DNA from: a bacterium | Lineage (GTDB): Bacteria > Bacteroidota > Ignavibacteria > Ignavibacteriales > Ignavibacteriaceae | Direction of reading: 5' to 3' | Length of the DNA stretch: 64,000 nt | NCBI GenBank assembly: GCA_016716565.1 | Contig: JADJWC010000002.1 | Location: 868,001-932,000, forward strand | Shown: piece by piece, positions 36,901-44,859 of the stretch | How the letters are laid out: every line of letters begins with the position of its first letter | How positions within the stretch are numbered: the first letter of the stretch is position 1 | Position numbers and translations under genes: made by a program | The notes under the pieces: generated by a model | What the model was told of the DNA's origin: nothing | What the model saw: the letters and a program-made list of their open reading frames with translations, nothing else | Database searches by the model: none

Positions 36901-37527
36901 TCTTTGTCTCATACGAAGAGCCATTCCGTTCCTGGAAAGGTTATTTGAATCTGGTCTGAAGTTCGCATTGAATTCATCATCCCAATCATCATCGGCTTCG
37001 AAGAAAGATTCCTGATCAGCGTTTTGAATACCTCTGCCGAAATAACCGAACCACTGAGTGTTTCCGTTTTCGTCTTTCCAGTTTCCAGCAACCGGATCGT
37101 TCCATCCTTCAATTGGCCAGGACTGTGGCAAATGACTCATCGCGACAGAAGGGTAATTCGGATTTCTGAATCCCGGGACAGGATTCCATCCCCAGAAATA
37201 TCCGCTCGGACTCTTTTCGTCAAACTGACCGCGTCTGGGACCTCGTGAAATAACAATAGATTGAAGAGTATCATTAAGTGTATTAATGAATTCTACGCCG
37301 ATCAATGGGATACAATCACCAATGTAGTTTTCACCTGAACCAAGTGGCCATTCACCCCTGATATCAATTCCGGTGTTTACTCCGGCAATCTGACCGTCAT
37401 TGTAGTAAGTAATTGCTGCTCTGTTTCCGGTATGGTACCCAATCGTAAGCAGTGTCGGATCACTGGTTCGCTGGGCAAAAACACTGATGCCGGATAATAG
37501 AAATAGAATTAAAAGTATTTTCTTCAT
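34000..37527 (-). CDS. Very large secreted protein with Asp-rich repeats and C-terminal sorting-like domain
   Basis: An 1175-residue exported protein. After a signal peptide (about 1-18) there are long strand-rich regions with several calcium-type Asp-rich motifs (DGIDNDNDSKS, DAIDNDLDGLVDE, DNDIDEDEDWDP), a fibronectin-III-like module at about 610-720 (KPKINITQNDGKVVIYWDG, TYYYAVCAFDHGDG), and a C-terminal domain (about 1095-1175) with VPNPYVV, ISIFTVRGELVRTL and VFVVDAPGIGTKIGKFALIK, like sorting/FlgD-type Ig domains. Likely anchored or released at the surface. Its gene lies between a TonB receptor and a PorV/PorQ gene. No enzyme motif recognised. Confidence 0.8.
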   Translation of the reverse strand: MKKILLILFLLSGISVFAQRTSDPTLLTIGYHTGNRAAITYYNDGQIAGVNTGIDIRGEWPLGSGENYIGDCIPLIGVEFINTLNDTLQSIVISRGPRRGQFDEKSPSGYFWGWNPVPGFRNPNYPSVAMSHLPQSWPIEGWNDPVAGNWKDENGNTQWFGYFGRGIQNADQESFFEADDDWDDEFNANFRPDSNNLSRNGMALRMRQRGFQWSSFLAEDAIFWLYEINNDGTTLYKKANFGTIVGTLAGGDGDSQDDLGFFDINDWITYSWDSDGIGNRGQKVGYVGYAFLESPGNPFDGIDNDNDSKSNSPRFVSSDFNAVIYNAGEQVVLISDTVDAQGLRIYKRSLHTVKSTTDTVFSLGVRFIIEPGVTQLREGNATLTLVNGQEIFIPDPSANDAIDNDLDGLVDENQATHYETRVRRGLTGLSYKNFVTGAGVNDLLIDERRDNDIDEDEDWDPLFDDLGEDGLGPEDDNYPGPDFGEGDGIPTQGEPNFGKTDPDESDQIGLTGFNFFELQSAPDLSIDSSLWGRMTPGRFDVVPATPQDGDFIYSSGFFPLFPKTPERFSVSLLFGEDYADIVKNKKIVQQIYNAGYAFPQAPKKPKINITQNDGKVVIYWDGEETENSRDFVTKQQDFEGYKIYRATDANFRDARTITNALGVLTFDKPIAQYDLANQYNGFFIPSAELLEAFGGITYYFGEGNGIVNRFVDSTVTPGITYYYAVCAFDHGDGTPDIFPEENSKFIFRSNTGEVILDDNTAFITPGRRPAGYSNAFLDDLEKSDPFFGTGYAAVEIIDEAEVRDGFNYQIVFQDTGLTDLTSNWTLLDLQTPDTVFVPLANQTYIVNPNDSIPLPAGTDTIFVNGNKVGVTGQSYYTAVYDALVFESNLFNGETPVRHGFRMQLYNDFIAVDTSYASNIPSDPPPTFEVLRFVANNPKYNGYATPNDYVIEFYDSIIDTSVVDTVGTGASNIVPARPINFKVKNLTKDQYIDAVYLRVGTLSYTYSIWFKEFVQGQYVRTWRVNIRYRTLSELETAGTFNIITFKPFNQNDSFFFTMYGARIDNDLAKDQLDKIKVVPNPYVVTHAGEQRLLSTQTSGRGEREIRFTYIPPGSKISIFTVRGELVRTLNTENLFVGDVYWNLRSEENIDVAFGVYVFVVDAPGIGTKIGKFALIK

Positions 37528-37545
37528 AATTACCTTCGCTTAAAA

Positions 37546-40338
37546 TTAAAAGTTTAAACCTAATCCTAACTCAACTCTCCTTGGCTCAGAGAAATAAGTA
37601 GGATTAGTATAAAGTTCGTCAAGTGAATTATTATATAGAGTCGGATTTATTTTCTCTGCTTCAAGTTTTGCAAAAGTGAAGAAAGGATCTCCAGTATCTG
37701 TATAAATATTAACAGGATTATCAAAGTCTAATAGGTTAAACACTCTTAGGAAAACAGATAGTAAGGTACCCGATGCTATTTCAAAATCCTTGTAAACTCT
37801 TAGATCAACATTTACAATTGTGGGTTTATCAGCACTGTTTCTTGGGAAAGCATTTTGTGTAACTCTTGTATTTTTGTTAACTGCTGGCGTGTAAGGCTGA
37901 CCTGAAAAGAAATTACCAATAAGAGAAAATCCCCAATCACTTGCTTTGGAATAAGCTAATGATACATTTAGTGTGTGTGTTTGATCCCAGTTTAAAGGAG
38001 CTATATATGTTTCTGGCAATGCACCGCCAAGTGCAGCATTCCTCGAATCGGCTGGATCTGAAGCATTTCCTTTTGTATCGGAGAATGTATAATCTACGTA
38101 AGCTGCGAATCCGCCGGAAAATCTTTTTGTGAATTTTAAAACGAATCCTCTTGAACTTCCAAAATCTGAGTTAATATATTGACTGTATGTTTGAGCTCCG
38201 CCAAATACAACTACATCCTGGGTTTGGGTTCCGGTAAGATTTCTAAAATCTTCAAAGAAAACTGTTGCATCAACTGACATATCATCTCCGATTTGCTGCT
38301 GCAATCCAATTTCACCCTTAACAGTTTTCTGCGGTTCCAGGTCAGCGTTACCAAACAAGCCGGCATTACCAGAATTTACGCCTAGTTTAAACCTTGGATT
38401 CTGATAAAGGTATTCATATCGCGGAAGCTGTAAAAAATGTCCATATGAAAAATGAACAACACCATTCGCTGAAATCGGAAACGCCAAACCTACACGAGGA
38501 CTTACCTGTGTTTTAGAGGTAGCATCTCTATACCAGTAGGTTTCTCTTTCTTCAAAAGTTTTAGATGCTTCGCCTGGATCCTGAACTCCGTTTCCATTTG
38601 CGTCATTAAATCTGTTATTTGGTTTCAGCGGGTTGTAAATATTAGGATCAGTCGGATCATTAAGCACAACTCCATCTGGCTGGAAGTAATCAACTCTTAA
38701 ACCCAGATTGAAAATCAGATTAAATGCTTCGAACTTTGATTGAACATATCCAGCAATTTCATTTGGTTCATGATTATAGGTGTCATAATCTGTTGAAGAA
38801 ATATTTGGGACATCCACATTATATGGAGTGACTTTCTGGCCGTTTTCATCAACCATCGGAACAAGATTAATATTCTCAAGATAAATCTCATTATATCTGT
38901 AATCGCCGCCAAACTGCAAATTAATTTCCTGTGTAAGCTGAGATGTCCAATCAAGCTTGGCTCCGTACGTTCCCGTATTTCTTACAAAACGATTATTGTT
39001 TGTACCCCCAACTGCAAAGCTGTAAGGTGGAGTTACTACCGTTGAATTGTCTTCGTAATTTGTTGGTTTAGCTGCGTTGCCTGTATAAATCTCCTCAAAT
39101 AAATACTGCCTGTAATCTCTGTATGCATAACTTAAATTCAAGGTATAGAAGCTGTTGTTAGATACAGCATGATTTATTGCTAAAATATTTGTGTATGATT
39201 TATTGAATCTTTGGAGATTATTATCCGGTGTCAGTTTATTGTTATGATCATAATCAAAATAATCTCTTTGCTCAAGCAAATAATTATAACTTAGTTTAAA
39301 ACCCTGGAATAGTTGGTAAGTTAATTTCCCCTGACCATAGATAGTTTCACTTTCGTTCATCGAAACAAATTCGCCATCACCACTTTCCTGAACTTCGAAT
39401 TCCTGAGTAATAGGATTTTCAATGGCACGATCACTTATCAAATATACTCTTTGACCGTATAGATATCCAGCGTTGTAATAATATCGTCCATTTACGTAGA
39501 AGAATAACTCATCCTGAAGAATTGGTCCGCTAAGACTCCCTTCAATATTTCTGATTCCTATCGGGTTTAAATCGTCTACGTTTGTAAAAACATCTGTTCT
39601 ATCGGAAACATAATCACCGCTGTACAGTTGAAGATTTCCATTAAATTCATTATTGCCATCTTTTGTAACAAGATTTACAACACCTGATTGAGCCTGACCA
39701 TATTCAGCATTAAATGCACCACTGATAACTTGTAATTCCTGGACAGAGTTTTGATTCACATTAATAACACTGCTTCCATCGTAAACGTCAGTAACAGGAA
39801 CTCCATCAATTTGGTAAGCAACCTGGTTAGCTCTTCCACCTCTGATGTGAATGTTTCCCCCGGAAACAACAACGCCCGCTTGAAGTTTTAACACATCCTG
39901 AACTTCAGCGACAGGGAGTTGAGAAATAACATCATCACCAACAATAGAAGTGCTAGCTGTTAAATCCATCTTTACTAATGGTTTTGTAGCTATAACTACA
40001 ACTTCTTCACCCAACTCAACAGATGCTTCAGATAGTTGAAAATCAATTGTGGTGGTAAGATCAATTGAGACTTTTACATCCTGATAAGTAACGCTGTTAT
40101 ATCCTATTGCCGAGGCTTTAACTTCATAGTTTCCCGGCGGAACATTAATAATTGAATAATATCCATCAATATCTGTCGCTGCACCCAGTGTTGTTCCCAT
40201 AATAACAACATTTACGAAAGGAAGAGGTTCACCGGTTGCATCCGTAACACGACCTGCTAGTCTGCCTGTTGTTCCTGCAAATATTATCTGGTTGGAAACT
40301 ATCAACAATGATAGAAAAATCTGTGAGAGTATTTTCAT
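37546..40338 (-). CDS. TonB-dependent receptor with CarboxypepD_reg-like domain
   Basis: A 930-residue outer-membrane receptor. A signal peptide (about 1-21) is followed by a CarboxypepD_reg-like domain (about 25-110; GRVTDATGEPLPFVNVVIMG, GYYSIINVPPGNYEVKASAIGY), a plug (about 120-230; VQDVLKLQAGVVV, IHIRGGRANQVAYQIDGVPV, AEYGQAQSGVVNLVT) and a barrel ending ELGLGLNF. Such receptors import, or in this lineage help export, large ligands using TonB. It is the first gene of the 31.7-40.3 kb operon; the next gene is 18 bp away. AGGAG precedes the ATG. Confidence 0.92.
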   Translation of the reverse strand: MKILSQIFLSLLIVSNQIIFAGTTGRLAGRVTDATGEPLPFVNVVIMGTTLGAATDIDGYYSIINVPPGNYEVKASAIGYNSVTYQDVKVSIDLTTTIDFQLSEASVELGEEVVVIATKPLVKMDLTASTSIVGDDVISQLPVAEVQDVLKLQAGVVVSGGNIHIRGGRANQVAYQIDGVPVTDVYDGSSVINVNQNSVQELQVISGAFNAEYGQAQSGVVNLVTKDGNNEFNGNLQLYSGDYVSDRTDVFTNVDDLNPIGIRNIEGSLSGPILQDELFFYVNGRYYYNAGYLYGQRVYLISDRAIENPITQEFEVQESGDGEFVSMNESETIYGQGKLTYQLFQGFKLSYNYLLEQRDYFDYDHNNKLTPDNNLQRFNKSYTNILAINHAVSNNSFYTLNLSYAYRDYRQYLFEEIYTGNAAKPTNYEDNSTVVTPPYSFAVGGTNNNRFVRNTGTYGAKLDWTSQLTQEINLQFGGDYRYNEIYLENINLVPMVDENGQKVTPYNVDVPNISSTDYDTYNHEPNEIAGYVQSKFEAFNLIFNLGLRVDYFQPDGVVLNDPTDPNIYNPLKPNNRFNDANGNGVQDPGEASKTFEERETYWYRDATSKTQVSPRVGLAFPISANGVVHFSYGHFLQLPRYEYLYQNPRFKLGVNSGNAGLFGNADLEPQKTVKGEIGLQQQIGDDMSVDATVFFEDFRNLTGTQTQDVVVFGGAQTYSQYINSDFGSSRGFVLKFTKRFSGGFAAYVDYTFSDTKGNASDPADSRNAALGGALPETYIAPLNWDQTHTLNVSLAYSKASDWGFSLIGNFFSGQPYTPAVNKNTRVTQNAFPRNSADKPTIVNVDLRVYKDFEIASGTLLSVFLRVFNLLDFDNPVNIYTDTGDPFFTFAKLEAEKINPTLYNNSLDELYTNPTYFSEPRRVELGLGLNF

Positions 40339-40745
40339 AAGATGCTCCTGTTTAACATTCTTACAAAGTCGAAATTGTGTACGGCTGTTTTATTTTTAAT
40401 CCTGCCCGTTGGATAAATAATATTTTAGTAATCAAACTTAAACGGAGTTAATTTTTTCAGGATAAACTTCTACTTCACAGCCATCATCTTTGAAGGATTC
40501 CATTCAACAAATATGAATGGATTGAATACGGATATTTTAAAGGGAATTTGATTTTGAGAAGCAGTAAAGATTTATCGAATATCGCTCCGGGTTTCGTTTA
40601 CAGTTTGGTTATGTTATTTCAATTAGAAAAAACGAATAAATTATGTGCAATATTAACACGTTTTTTTGCGATCAGCAAACTTGCTCGAATAATCTCAAGT
40701 TGCTGGAGAATTGCTAACTTGACATAAGTTTGACACAAGCTAATT
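40339..40745. other. 407-bp gap upstream of TonB operon
   Basis: It holds the leader and presumably the promoter of the minus-strand TonB-receptor operon and the tail of the FmdB gene transcript. I see no convincing ORF; a 38-codon plus-strand frame near 40610 has no good ribosome-binding site. Two TTGACA words 11 bases apart (40719-40735, plus strand) face no gene. No RNA structure or repeat is clear. Confidence 0.5.
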
Positions 40746-40988
40746 TTAATTTAGACCGCACATCCCTGAGGAACAAGTATTTACGGGTAAACCACAGCTG
40801 CCTGTGCTGCACTCCCCGGCCAAAGAATTTGATCCACTCTTGATACTTGCACTGAATGAAGAAAATAATTTTCTGTTTTCATCTGATTTGCAGACAGGAC
40901 AGATTACTTCTTCCTGCTGAGTTGTAGATTTGTGGAGGAATTCGAATTTATTGTTGCAGACGGAACATTTGTATTCAAATATTGGCAT
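40746..40988 (-). CDS. FmdB family zinc-ribbon protein with Cys-rich tail
   Basis: An 80-residue protein. It begins MPIFEYKCSVC and has a zinc ribbon formed by C8, C11, C30 and C33, the FmdB pattern. The C-terminal 25 residues carry two more cysteine pairs (GECSTGSCG and NTCSSGMCG). The family is suspected to have regulatory or metal-handling roles but is poorly defined. It lies three bases after the zinc anti-sigma gene, so it belongs to the same operon as that sigma pair. Confidence 0.87.
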   Translation of the reverse strand: MPIFEYKCSVCNNKFEFLHKSTTQQEEVICPVCKSDENRKLFSSFSASIKSGSNSLAGECSTGSCGLPVNTCSSGMCGLN

Positions 40989-40991
40989 TAA

Positions 40992-41228
40992 TTATTCCTC
41001 CAAGCCAAGCATTTTCATTAATCGGCCATGAGCTTCTTCCGGCACTTGAACGTTATATTTTCTATAGCACTCAATTGTTATTTCTACTGATTTAAAATAT
41101 TCTTTGCAATGCGGGCAAGTATCAAGATGATTTTTAACTTCTGCACATTTTTCATCATTCAGGTTTTCACCCAAACTTTCACAAACGTGCTTCATTACTT
41201 CCTTGCAGGTTATTTTTTCTTTTTTCAT
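40992..41228 (-). CDS. Small zinc-finger anti-sigma protein
   Basis: A 78-residue soluble protein. C8, and the H-x3-C-x2-C group in NHLDTCPHCKEYF, match the zf-HC2 anti-sigma fold. There is no membrane helix, so it is a cytoplasmic zinc anti-sigma factor, possibly redox-sensitive as in ChrR/RsrA-type proteins (inference). Its start overlaps the sigma-factor stop (ATGA), the typical coupling of a sigma/anti-sigma pair. Confidence 0.85.
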   Translation of the reverse strand: MKKEKITCKEVMKHVCESLGENLNDEKCAEVKNHLDTCPHCKEYFKSVEITIECYRKYNVQVPEEAHGRLMKMLGLEE

Positions 41229-41785
41229 CTGCTGAATGCCTCATTAATTTCTTTTCTTAGAAAAGCTCTTGCACGGTGAAGTCTTGACTTTACTGCTGGT
41301 ACAGACAGATCAGTAACCTTTGCGGTTTCTTCCGTTGAAAGGCCTTCAACATCCCGTAAAAGAAATACGAGTCTATAATCCGGTGATAAATTCTGTATTG
41401 CCATATCAAGAATTTTTTTTAGTTCCTTGTTCTCTGTATCCTTATATGGAATTGTACTCCAGTCAGCTGCATATCTGTCTTCAAAAAGATTTTCCTCATC
41501 ATCAAGTGAAACAAAAGACCGGCTCTTTGCTTTTCTGGCCATCATCAGGCAATGGTTGGCAACTATCCGGTACAGCCATGTTGATAGTTTTGAATTATGG
41601 TCAAACTGATGAAGTGATTTAACCATACTGTAAAAAGTTTCCTGCATAATATGCTCAGCATAATTTTTATCCCGGCAAATCTTAAATGCAAAATTGTAAA
41701 TAGTTTGTTCGTACTGCTTTACCAACTCTGCCAGAGATTGCTTATCGCCGGCCTGCGCTTTTTCAATAAGCTCTTTTTCTTCCAT
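41225..41785 (-). CDS. ECF sigma factor
   Basis: A 186-residue ECF sigma factor. Region 2 has SLAELVKQYEQTIYNFAFKI, AEHIMQETFYSMVKSL and LSTWLYRIVANHCLM; region 4 has LSPDYRLVFLLRDVEGLSTE and LSVPAVKSRLHRARAFLRKE. An upstream frame begins at a GTG at 41881, but I choose ATG 41785 (MEEKELIEKAQAGDK), where the family domain starts. Its operon continues with a zinc anti-sigma and an FmdB protein. It is divergent from the cNMP-GAF kinase-like gene. Confidence 0.92.
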   Translation of the reverse strand: MEEKELIEKAQAGDKQSLAELVKQYEQTIYNFAFKICRDKNYAEHIMQETFYSMVKSLHQFDHNSKLSTWLYRIVANHCLMMARKAKSRSFVSLDDEENLFEDRYAADWSTIPYKDTENKELKKILDMAIQNLSPDYRLVFLLRDVEGLSTEETAKVTDLSVPAVKSRLHRARAFLRKEINEAFSR

Positions 41786-41943
41786 TCGTAAGATGTTTTT
41801 AAGTAATTTAGGATTCAAAACTAATGAAATTATGGTTATTATTCTCTCAGAGATTACAGATCTTTTTAGTAATCTTTGCACTTTTATATTGGGATACCTA
41901 ATTTTAAACTCAATTAATAAATTGATATTCGCTTATTTAGCAT

Positions 41944-43926
41944 ATGCCAATTACCCGGACAACCCGAGATATCAGAAGTAACAAACTTTTCACTGGCCTG
42001 AAAGAATCCCTGCTTAATTCCTTTTTTGATCAAAAAGAAATTAGAGAGGCCAGAGAAGGCGATATTATTTACAGAACCGGTGATCCTGGCAATGATCTTT
42101 ATCTTATAATCAAAGGAGAAGTAAAGCTTAAGTTTCCATCCCACAGCTATGTTGCCAGTAAAATATTAAATGATTTTTTTGGTGAAAAAGAGCTTCAGGA
42201 TGAGACGAAAAGAATTTCTTCTGCTATGGCTTTTAGTAAAGTGGTTTACTACAGAATTGACAAATCGATCCTTCAATCAATATTCAAAAAAATCCCCCAA
42301 ATAGCAGAAAATTTCGGAAAATTCGGTGAATTTAAATTGCCCGAACCCACTCTTGATGCTGAAAGGAAATTTAATATATCCGAAAGAGATAGACCGGTCC
42401 GGTTTCGTGCATTTGCAAATGACAATAAATTAGAAGATGAAAAAAAATCTGAAAAGGAACCACCTCCGGTACAAACTCAGCAATTATTGCCTGATCTTGA
42501 ATTGATGGAAAAATCCATTGAGATAGAAGATGAACTTATTCTGGAAGATAATCTTGAGCTTGAACAAGCTTTGGAAGAATTGAGTGAAATGACAGAAGAT
42601 GATCAGATTGACTTGTTAGAGCCGATTGCAGCAGAGGAATATGAAGTTACACCACAATCAGAGCCAGCTGAAAATCTGCCACCGGATTCTAGTGAACCAG
42701 AAATTATATCTTCGGAAATTAAAGCTAACGACGAAGTAAAAATCGCTCCTGTTGAAACTGGTATTAACAGAGAAGTCGTAAGAAAAATATTCCTCGCTCT
42801 TAATCGGATCTTCAGCGGAATAAGTATGACTGAGTTAGTGAAAAACACAAAAAGATCGATCCGCGATCTTACAAATTCTGAAAGTGCCGATCTGATTTTT
42901 GTGGAAGAAAAAAATTCATCAATGTACAAGATTATTACACAGGAAGGTAAAAGCAAAAACGAATTTTTTGAAATAGCGGATGGATTGACAGGTGCATGCG
43001 CACTTCGAAAATCACCTATAAATTTTGACAGGCCAACTGAAGACAGCCGTTTTAATTCAAAGATAGACTATCCAGGTCCGGCAAGAATGAAACGGATTCT
43101 CTACTTCCCTGTTATGAATGATGTTGGTGAAACAATCGCAGTTATTCAGACAGCACGGGATAACAAAAAATTTAGTGATGATGAAGTATCTTACCTTACA
43201 ATGATAAGCAAGCAGCTTGAAACAGCCATTTCACGCACCAAAACTCTTGAATCACTTCTGAACAAAGAAAAACTAAATTCCGGAAGAAAACTCAGAGATG
43301 TTATCACAAAGGAGTTACATATCCCGATAGATATTATCGACAGCTACACTAAAATATTAAGCTCTAAAAATCTTCCTTCTGATACAGATGATATTGTAAG
43401 AATGCTGCAGAAACAAGCAGCCTCTGTTATTGATCTGACCGACAGTATGCTGAAAGTATTAGTTGATGAAATAGCACTTGAAAGCGGCAAGGTTCATTTC
43501 AACGAATTCATTGACGATGTACTCGAACTCCTTTCCGAGTACTGCGAAACACAGGGAGTGAAGCTGTATAAAAAAATCGGAGATGGCGCAGTCGTAGATA
43601 TTGATCGTGCTAAATTATTTACTGCAATTTTTCAGTTGATTAAAGCCTGTGTTGCTGATTGCCGAGATGCTGGAAAAATCTATTTCAGTACAGAACTTTC
43701 TATGGATAAAATTTCAGTTTCAATTCAGGATGAAGGTAAAGGTGTTATTGTATTCCCCGAAGGTGAAATTCTGGATTACTTTTACTACAAAGAAAAGATA
43801 AAAGAAGATGAAGTTCATTTACTTCTCGCAAAAAAAATTATCACTGCTCACTCCGGAAGTGTTGATGTGGAAAGTATTAAGGGAGTGGGTTCAACATTTC
43901 ACTTGTTTCTACCGGTTGCTAACTAA
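41944..43926 (+). CDS. cNMP-binding / GAF / degenerate histidine-kinase-like protein
   Basis: A 660-residue cytoplasmic protein. An N-terminal cyclic-nucleotide-binding-like domain (about 15-120; GDIIYRTGDPGNDLYLIIKG) is followed by a long acidic linker (about 150-265), a GAF domain (about 275-425; RILYFPVMNDVGETIAVIQ) and a histidine-kinase-like region (about 445-660). The H-box aligns as TKELHIPIDII, with K456 in place of the phospho-histidine; the N-box (FQLIKACVA) lacks its Asn. The G1 (DEGKGV, D596) and G2 (GVGSTFHLFLP) boxes remain. So it probably senses or scaffolds rather than autophosphorylates (inference). Divergent from the sigma operon and 36 bp upstream of miaA. Confidence 0.85.
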   Translation: MPITRTTRDIRSNKLFTGLKESLLNSFFDQKEIREAREGDIIYRTGDPGNDLYLIIKGEVKLKFPSHSYVASKILNDFFGEKELQDETKRISSAMAFSKVVYYRIDKSILQSIFKKIPQIAENFGKFGEFKLPEPTLDAERKFNISERDRPVRFRAFANDNKLEDEKKSEKEPPPVQTQQLLPDLELMEKSIEIEDELILEDNLELEQALEELSEMTEDDQIDLLEPIAAEEYEVTPQSEPAENLPPDSSEPEIISSEIKANDEVKIAPVETGINREVVRKIFLALNRIFSGISMTELVKNTKRSIRDLTNSESADLIFVEEKNSSMYKIITQEGKSKNEFFEIADGLTGACALRKSPINFDRPTEDSRFNSKIDYPGPARMKRILYFPVMNDVGETIAVIQTARDNKKFSDDEVSYLTMISKQLETAISRTKTLESLLNKEKLNSGRKLRDVITKELHIPIDIIDSYTKILSSKNLPSDTDDIVRMLQKQAASVIDLTDSMLKVLVDEIALESGKVHFNEFIDDVLELLSEYCETQGVKLYKKIGDGAVVDIDRAKLFTAIFQLIKACVADCRDAGKIYFSTELSMDKISVSIQDEGKGVIVFPEGEILDYFYYKEKIKEDEVHLLLAKKIITAHSGSVDVESIKGVGSTFHLFLPVAN

Positions 43927-43962
43927 GCTGCCGGAAATATTTACCCCAAATAAATTATAATC

Positions 43963-44859
43963 ATGCCTTTCGAATTGGTCACAATCTTAGGACCGACTGC
44001 TGTTGGTAAAACGAGAATAGCAGTAAATCTTGCTTCCAAGATAAATGGTGAAATTATCTCGGCTGATTCCCGACAGGTTTATACTGGTATGGATATCGGT
44101 ACAGGAAAGGATCTTATCGAGTTCAAAAAAAATAATATTAAATATCATCTGATTGATATAGTTGATCCAACTGAAGAATACAATATTTTCCGTTTTGCAC
44201 AGGATTTTAAATTATCACTCGAATCAATTAAAAATGCCGGCAGGTTTCCACTAATGGTTGGCGGATCAGGATTGTACTTGTCTGTAGTTCTCCAGTCGTA
44301 TCAACTTCCTTCTGTAACTGACTTTGAAACTGATGATTTAGGAAAAAAATCTATGTCTGAACTGCAGGAAATGCTATTACAGTTAAAACCAAAACTGCAC
44401 AATATTACCGATTTCAATTCCCAAAAAAGACTTATAAAAGCAATTCTAATCGAACAAGCAAGAAAGCAATCTGATAATAAAGTAATTAATATCAACTCTT
44501 TAAATGTTGGGATAAAACTGAATCGCGAGGAAATAAAGAACAGGATAACTGAAAGATTAAAATCAAGATTAGCTAACGGAATGATAGATGAAGTAAAAGG
44601 GTTAATTCAAAAAGGAGTATCACATGAAAAGCTTCAGAATTTTGGATTGGAGTACAAATTTATTTCTCTGCACTTAATAGGCAAGCTTAACTATAACGAT
44701 ATGTTCCAGAAACTTAACAGCTCAATTCACACATTCGCAAAGAAGCAAATGACGTGGTTCCGAAAGATGGAGAAAGAAGGGGTCGAAATAAACTGGTTCC
44801 GTCCCGAACAGTACGACGAAATAGAAAATTTTGTCCTTTCTAAATTGAATAATGAATAA
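43963..44859 (+). CDS. miaA: tRNA dimethylallyltransferase MiaA
   Basis: Adds a dimethylallyl group to A37 of tRNAs that read UNN codons. The P-loop GPTAVGKT (residues 10-17), ISADSRQVYTGMDIGTGK, YHLIDIVDPTEEYN, VGGSGLYL and LEYKFISLHL are all family marks; the C-terminus has TFAKKQMTWFRK. The 298-residue length is normal. It overlaps the next gene by eight bases. The promoter may be shared with the upstream kinase-like gene. Confidence 0.94.
   Translation: MPFELVTILGPTAVGKTRIAVNLASKINGEIISADSRQVYTGMDIGTGKDLIEFKKNNIKYHLIDIVDPTEEYNIFRFAQDFKLSLESIKNAGRFPLMVGGSGLYLSVVLQSYQLPSVTDFETDDLGKKSMSELQEMLLQLKPKLHNITDFNSQKRLIKAILIEQARKQSDNKVININSLNVGIKLNREEIKNRITERLKSRLANGMIDEVKGLIQKGVSHEKLQNFGLEYKFISLHLIGKLNYNDMFQKLNSSIHTFAKKQMTWFRKMEKEGVEINWFRPEQYDEIENFVLSKLNNE

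Noticed and set aside
40610..40726. 38-codon plus-strand ORF in the gap before the TonB operon
   Set aside because: No ribosome-binding site, no domain and no neighbour on that strand.
40719..40735. Two TTGACA words as -35 elements
   Set aside because: They point toward no plus-strand gene and no matching -10 is convincing.
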